Positions 11,519-14,122 of a stretch of DNA of 14,122 nt are shown piece after piece. Within the stretch, counting starts at the first letter, position 1, and each line of letters starts with the position of its first letter. The stretch is from assembly GCA_937920255.1 (NCBI GenBank), contig CALDSL010000046.1, positions 1 to 14,122 on the forward strand. The letters run 5' to 3'. Made by a program: the position numbers and the translations under genes. Origin of the DNA: an uncultured Anaerolineaceae bacterium (GTDB lineage: Bacteria; Chloroflexota; Anaerolineae; Anaerolineales; Anaerolineaceae). A model generated the notes under the pieces. The model ran no database searches. It was not told where the DNA came from and saw only the letters and a program-made list of their open reading frames with translations.

Positions 11519-12565
11519 ATGCGTCAAAAAACCGGTCGAATAACGATTAAAGAAGTGGCTGCTGCCGCTGGCGTCTCGCAACAGACGGTTTCAAGGGTTC
11601 TGAATGACCGTCATGACGTTTCCACAGACACTCGCAAACGAGTCCAAAATGTCATCGATATGATGGGATACTCTCCCTCCGCCCTTGCGCGCAGCCTGAT
11701 CCGACAGCGCAGTTTTACGCTTGGCATCGTGACCGCCGGCCTGGGTTTGATCGGCCCATCGCGCGCGTTGAGCGGCATGACCTATGCCTCGGAAGCTGCA
11801 CGGTATTCGATCTTGCTGAAAGAAATGCCGCAGTTTGATATCAACAACATCGCGCCTGTGTTCCAGGCGTTGATCTCGCGCCACGTTGATGGCATTATCT
11901 GGGCGGTGCCGGAGGTTGGCGACAACCACCATTGGGTCAATAAAATGGAAACCGACCCGGATTTGCCGCTGGTGTTCCTCTCGATGGAGCCGCGCGAGGA
12001 TATCACCGTTGTGGCGATCAACAACTACCTGGGCGGGCGCATGGCAACCACCCATCTGCTGGAACAGGGCTACCATCATATCGGTCACATTGCCGGGCCG
12101 ATGGACTGGTGGGAGGCGCGGCAACGCATGAATGGCTGGAAAGACGCGCTTCTGGACGCCGGAATGGAAGTCAAAGAGACACACTGGAGCGAGGGGAACT
12201 GGGCCTCCTCCAATGGCATGCAGGCGTTCAAGCACCTGATTAAGAAATACCCGGAAATGGATGCGGTATTTGTGGCCAATGACCAGATGGCGTTGGGCGC
12301 CATGCAGGCGGCATACCAGGCCAACCTGCGCATTCCGCACGACCTGGGTATTGTAGGCTTTGACAATATCCCTGAGGCCAATTTCTTCCACCCACCGCTG
12401 ACCACTGTGCAGCAAGATCTGTTCAGTTTGGGGAAGCTGGCCGTGGAAGAGCTGGTCAAGATGATCGAAGCCGGCTGGATGGAGCAAGAGCCAGTCGAAA
12501 CAAGGTCAATTATGCTTTCTCCCAGCTTAATTGTCCGCCAAAGCTCATATCGAAAACGGGAGTAA
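11519..12565 (+). CDS. LacI family transcriptional regulator
   Basis: 348 residues. Helix-turn-helix and hinge at about 8-62 (ITIKEVAAAAGVSQQTVSRVLNDRHDVSTDTRKRVQNVIDMMGYSPSALARSL), then a periplasmic-binding-protein-like ligand domain. That domain shows DGIIWAVPE, VAINNYLGGRMATTHLLEQGYHHIGHIAGPMDWWEARQRMNGWKDAL, DAVFVANDQMALGAMQAAYQANLRIPHDLGIVGFDNIPEANFFHPPLTTVQQD, all standard for sugar-responsive LacI members. I chose ATG 11519, which opens directly on the DNA-binding domain. The frame stays open to 11432, but that part overlaps the promoter and operator. The weak point is that no Shine-Dalgarno precedes 11519. Next to a YtfQ/YtfR-type importer, it most likely represses the transporter and itself, released by the sugar. 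Confidence 0.92.
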   Translation: MRQKTGRITIKEVAAAAGVSQQTVSRVLNDRHDVSTDTRKRVQNVIDMMGYSPSALARSLIRQRSFTLGIVTAGLGLIGPSRALSGMTYASEAARYSILLKEMPQFDINNIAPVFQALISRHVDGIIWAVPEVGDNHHWVNKMETDPDLPLVFLSMEPREDITVVAINNYLGGRMATTHLLEQGYHHIGHIAGPMDWWEARQRMNGWKDALLDAGMEVKETHWSEGNWASSNGMQAFKHLIKKYPEMDAVFVANDQMALGAMQAAYQANLRIPHDLGIVGFDNIPEANFFHPPLTTVQQDLFSLGKLAVEELVKMIEAGWMEQEPVETRSIMLSPSLIVRQSSYRKRE

Positions 12566-12585
12566 AGGAGGTGGGTTTTTCGAAA

Positions 12586-12624
12586 ATGCGACAAGATATC
12601 TCAAGCCAAAAGTGCTTGCCCTGA
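12586..12624 (+). other. Possible 12-codon leader peptide
   Basis: ATG at 12586 to TGA at 12622-12624 (MRQDISSQKCLP). A consensus AAAGGAGGTG starts at the LacI stop codon, but sits about 14 bases from this ATG, longer than usual. The stop lies in the loop of the stem at 12610-12648. It could be an attenuator-type leader ahead of the binding-protein gene, or chance. Confidence 0.2.
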
Positions 12625-12648
12625 GTTTCGCAGCCCGAGCAAGCACTT
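12610..12648 (+). promoter_or_regulatory. Stem-loop between the LacI gene and the binding-protein gene
   Basis: AAGTGCTTGC / GCAAGCACTT, perfect 10-bp arms at 12610-12619 and 12639-12648 around 19 bases. A smaller hairpin CCCTC-GCAAT-GAGGG follows at 12662-12676. There is no T-tract, so termination is doubtful; it may separate expression of regulator and transporter. The rest of 12566-12741 has no gene. Confidence 0.5.
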
Positions 12649-12741
12649 AATGAAGAAGATACCCTCGCAATGAGGGCAGCTTCGTTCCCGATTATATCAC
12701 AACAGAAGTTTCGAACCTGTTCGTATATAGGAGAGAAGATC

Positions 12742-13797
12742 ATGTTCCGCTTTAAGACTTTCTTGTTGATCGTGGTCATTTCGCTGCTTCTGGCTGCCTG
12801 CCAGCCGGCCGCGGCGCCTGCCCCCACCGAAGTTCCCGCCGCACCTCCGGCCGCCGCCCCTGCCGAACCGGAAGTTCAGCACGTTACCAAGCTCGCCTGC
12901 GCGCCCAACTGCCAGTACAAAGACCTGGTGATCGGTTTTCTGCAGACCGGTTCCGAAGGCGGCTGGCGCGCGGCCAACACCGCATCATTCAAAGAGACCG
13001 CCACGCAGCTTGGGCTAACCCTCAAGTTCTATGATTCACAGAATGACCTGGCCAAACAGGTCGCCGGATTCCACCAGTTTATTCAGGACCCGGAAGTAAA
13101 CGTGATCGTTCTTTCGGCGCTGGAAACCACCGGTTGGGAAGACGTGCTGCAGGAAGCCTACAAAGCCGGCAAGCTGGTTGTGATCCAGGACCGCCGCATC
13201 GACGCCCCGGATACACAGTTCACCACCTTCATCGGCGCGGACTTTGTCGAGGAAGGCCGCAAGTCGGCGGCGGAGATCTGCGAGCTGCTGAAAGACAGCG
13301 AAACCAAGAACGTGTGGGAGCTGGTGGGTAATGTGGGCTCCTCTGCCGCCAAGGACCGCGGCCAGGGCTTCCGCGAGGCCATGACTGAATGCGGGCTCAA
13401 CATTACCAAGAGCCAGACCGCCAACTGGAGCATCACCGAAGGCAAGCAGGTCACCGAAGCCTGGCTGAAGGAAACCAAGGACGTACAGGCGATCTTCGGG
13501 CAGAACGACGAAATGGCCCTCGGCGCGATCGAAGCGCTGAAGGAAGCCGGTCTCAAGCCGGGCGTGGATGTGATGGTGCTCTCGGTGGATGCCACCGCTG
13601 GCGCGTTCAAATCCATGCTGGCGGGCGACCTGAATGTGACCGTGGAATGCAACCCGCTGCTGGCCCCGCAGGTGTACGAAGCCGCGCTGAAGGCCGCCAA
13701 CGGCGAAACGCTGCCCAAGTGGATCCCCTCGCAGGAATCCGTGTTCCGCGCCAGCGACCCGAACCTGCAGGAAATTGCTGACGGGCGCAAGTACTAA
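12742..13797 (+). CDS. Sugar ABC transporter substrate-binding lipoprotein, YtfQ-like
   Basis: 351 residues. A lipoprotein signal peptide (MFRFKTFLLIVVISLLLAAC) puts the lipid-anchored Cys at residue 20, followed by a flexible Ala/Pro/Thr/Glu linker (about 21-46). The periplasmic-binding domain (type 4, Peripla_BP_4) follows. Its landmarks match E. coli YtfQ, the galactofuranose-binding protein: VIGFLQTGSEGGWRAANTASF (about 63-83), VLSALETTGWEDVLQEAYKAG, VVIQDRRIDAP, GQNDEMALGAIEALKEAGLKPGVDVMVLSVDA. I chose ATG 12742 with GGAGAG upstream; the frame is open to 12670 but only the later start gives a proper signal peptide. It follows a LacI regulator and precedes the ATPase, so it is the binding protein of this importer. 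Sugar identity (galactofuranose or another furanose/pentose) is inferred from YtfQ similarity. Confidence 0.92.
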   Translation: MFRFKTFLLIVVISLLLAACQPAAAPAPTEVPAAPPAAAPAEPEVQHVTKLACAPNCQYKDLVIGFLQTGSEGGWRAANTASFKETATQLGLTLKFYDSQNDLAKQVAGFHQFIQDPEVNVIVLSALETTGWEDVLQEAYKAGKLVVIQDRRIDAPDTQFTTFIGADFVEEGRKSAAEICELLKDSETKNVWELVGNVGSSAAKDRGQGFREAMTECGLNITKSQTANWSITEGKQVTEAWLKETKDVQAIFGQNDEMALGAIEALKEAGLKPGVDVMVLSVDATAGAFKSMLAGDLNVTVECNPLLAPQVYEAALKAANGETLPKWIPSQESVFRASDPNLQEIADGRKY

Positions 13798-13807
13798 ATC
13801 GATTCAC

Positions 13808-13830
13808 CTGCCCGGCTCCTTACCGGGCAG
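13808..13830 (+). promoter_or_regulatory. Stem-loop after the binding-protein gene
   Basis: CTGCCCGG-CTCCTTA-CCGGGCAG, a perfect 8-bp stem ten bases after the stop codon, without a T-tract. It is the first of two hairpins in the gap; see the next entry. Confidence 0.55.
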
Positions 13831-13851
13831 CCTTGAACCATCGCTAACGCT

Positions 13852-13887
13852 GGGGTGAGGAGCAGCATGTATGCCGCTCCTCACCTC
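13852..13887 (+). promoter_or_regulatory. Long stem-loop before the ATPase gene
   Basis: GGTGAGGAGC (13854-13863) and GCTCCTCACC (13876-13885) form a perfect 10-bp stem, extended by a G-U and a G-C pair, with GCAT-GT-ATGC nested at its tip. Paired with the hairpin at 13808-13830, it sits where such structures often protect a highly expressed binding-protein mRNA and lower expression of the ATPase. Structure seen, function inferred. Confidence 0.55.
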
Positions 13888-13907
13888 GGCGGGATAGGAC
13901 GGCAGGC

Positions 13908-14122
13908 ATGGACGAACCGAGCAGCGCGAATCTTCTCATTTCCATGCGCGGCATGAACAAGGCGTTTCCAGGCGTGCAAGCCCTGGCAAACGTCGATTTC
14001 GACCTGCGCTACGGCGAAATCCACGCGCTCATGGGCGGCAACGGCGCCGGCAAATCCACGCTGATCAAGATCCTCACCGGAGCGGAAAGCGCGGACAGCG
14101 GGAAGATCACCCTTGCCGGGAA
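13908..14122 (+). CDS. Sugar ABC transporter ATPase, N-terminal part (runs off the window), YtfR/RbsA-like
   Basis: 71 codons and two bases are present. The frame from ATG 13908 reads MDEPSSANLLISMRGMNKAFPGVQALANVDFDLRYGEIHALMGGNGAGKSTLIKILTGAESADSGKITLAG. KAFPGVQAL...DLRYGEIHALMG followed by Walker A GGNGAGKST and LIKILTGA is the opening of the duplicated-ATPase sugar importers (RbsA, MglA, YtfR). The residue after the first Walker Gly is Gly rather than the usual Glu of GENGAGKST, a mild change. The ribosome site is weak (GGCAGG), in line with a lower expression level than the binding protein upstream. The permease genes should lie beyond the window. Confidence 0.9.
   Translation, partial: MDEPSSANLLISMRGMNKAFPGVQALANVDFDLRYGEIHALMGGNGAGKSTLIKILTGAESADSGKITLAG

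Noticed and set aside
11591..12487. 298-codon frame on the minus strand
   Set aside because: Antisense shadow of the LacI-family gene; the product has no domain and no ribosome site.
12670..12741. N-terminal extension of the sugar-binding protein
   Set aside because: It would place 24 residues before the lipoprotein signal peptide; ATG 12742 has its own ribosome site and gives a normal signal.

Overview
The window looks like part of a moderately GC-rich chromosome, probably from a Chloroflexota bacterium of the Anaerolineae type. That assignment is an inference from the style of the lipoprotein linker (Ala/Pro/Thr-rich after the lipobox), the two-membrane-segment proteins with Thr/Ala/Gln-rich external parts, and the mix of ECF, URO-D-like and YtfQ-type genes. 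No rRNA, tRNA, CRISPR array, integrase or transposase gene is visible.

Region 1 (1-8193, minus strand). Read in the direction of transcription, this block holds a URO-D/MtaA-like methyltransferase (8193-7045), a formylglycine-generating-enzyme-like protein (6833-6129), an S-T-A-A ECF importer (EcfS 5922-5233, a small two-helix membrane protein 5197-4952, EcfA1 4865-3981, EcfA2 3978-3139, EcfT 3128-2238), two tandem uridine phosphorylase paralogues (2054-1296 and 1289-498) and the start of an MFS transporter (262 to the edge). The simplest reading is a nucleoside salvage unit: the ECF complex imports a nucleoside and the phosphorylases split it into base and pentose-1-phosphate. The substrate is inferred from the neighbours, not read from EcfS.

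Region 2 (8286-9105, plus strand). A HutC/UTRA-type GntR regulator has a near-consensus promoter (8286-8314) followed by a palindromic operator (8327-8341). A 12-of-15 identical operator (6970-6984) sits in the same place, just downstream of a near-consensus minus-strand promoter (7023-6995) that drives the FGE-like gene and perhaps the whole ECF/phosphorylase block. This gives a concrete model: GntR represses itself and the nucleoside operon, and a ligand bound by UTRA relieves it.

Region 3 (9187-11321). Two unrecognised two-helix membrane proteins (9340-9786 and 10619-11275) flank a membrane-anchored rhodanese on the opposite strand (10355-9903). A strong intrinsic terminator closes the block at 11292-11321.

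Region 4 (11404-14122, plus strand). A LacI-family regulator with a perfect 11-bp-arm operator in its own leader is followed by a YtfQ-like sugar-binding lipoprotein and the start of its YtfR-like ABC ATPase. This is a sugar (galactofuranose-type) import operon, cut by the window edge.

The non-coding DNA is unusually structured. It has a candidate pseudoknot at the MFS ribosome site, a nested leader before EcfS, a MITE-like palindrome, direct repeats bracketing the phosphorylase pair, and stem-loops between cistrons in both transporter operons.
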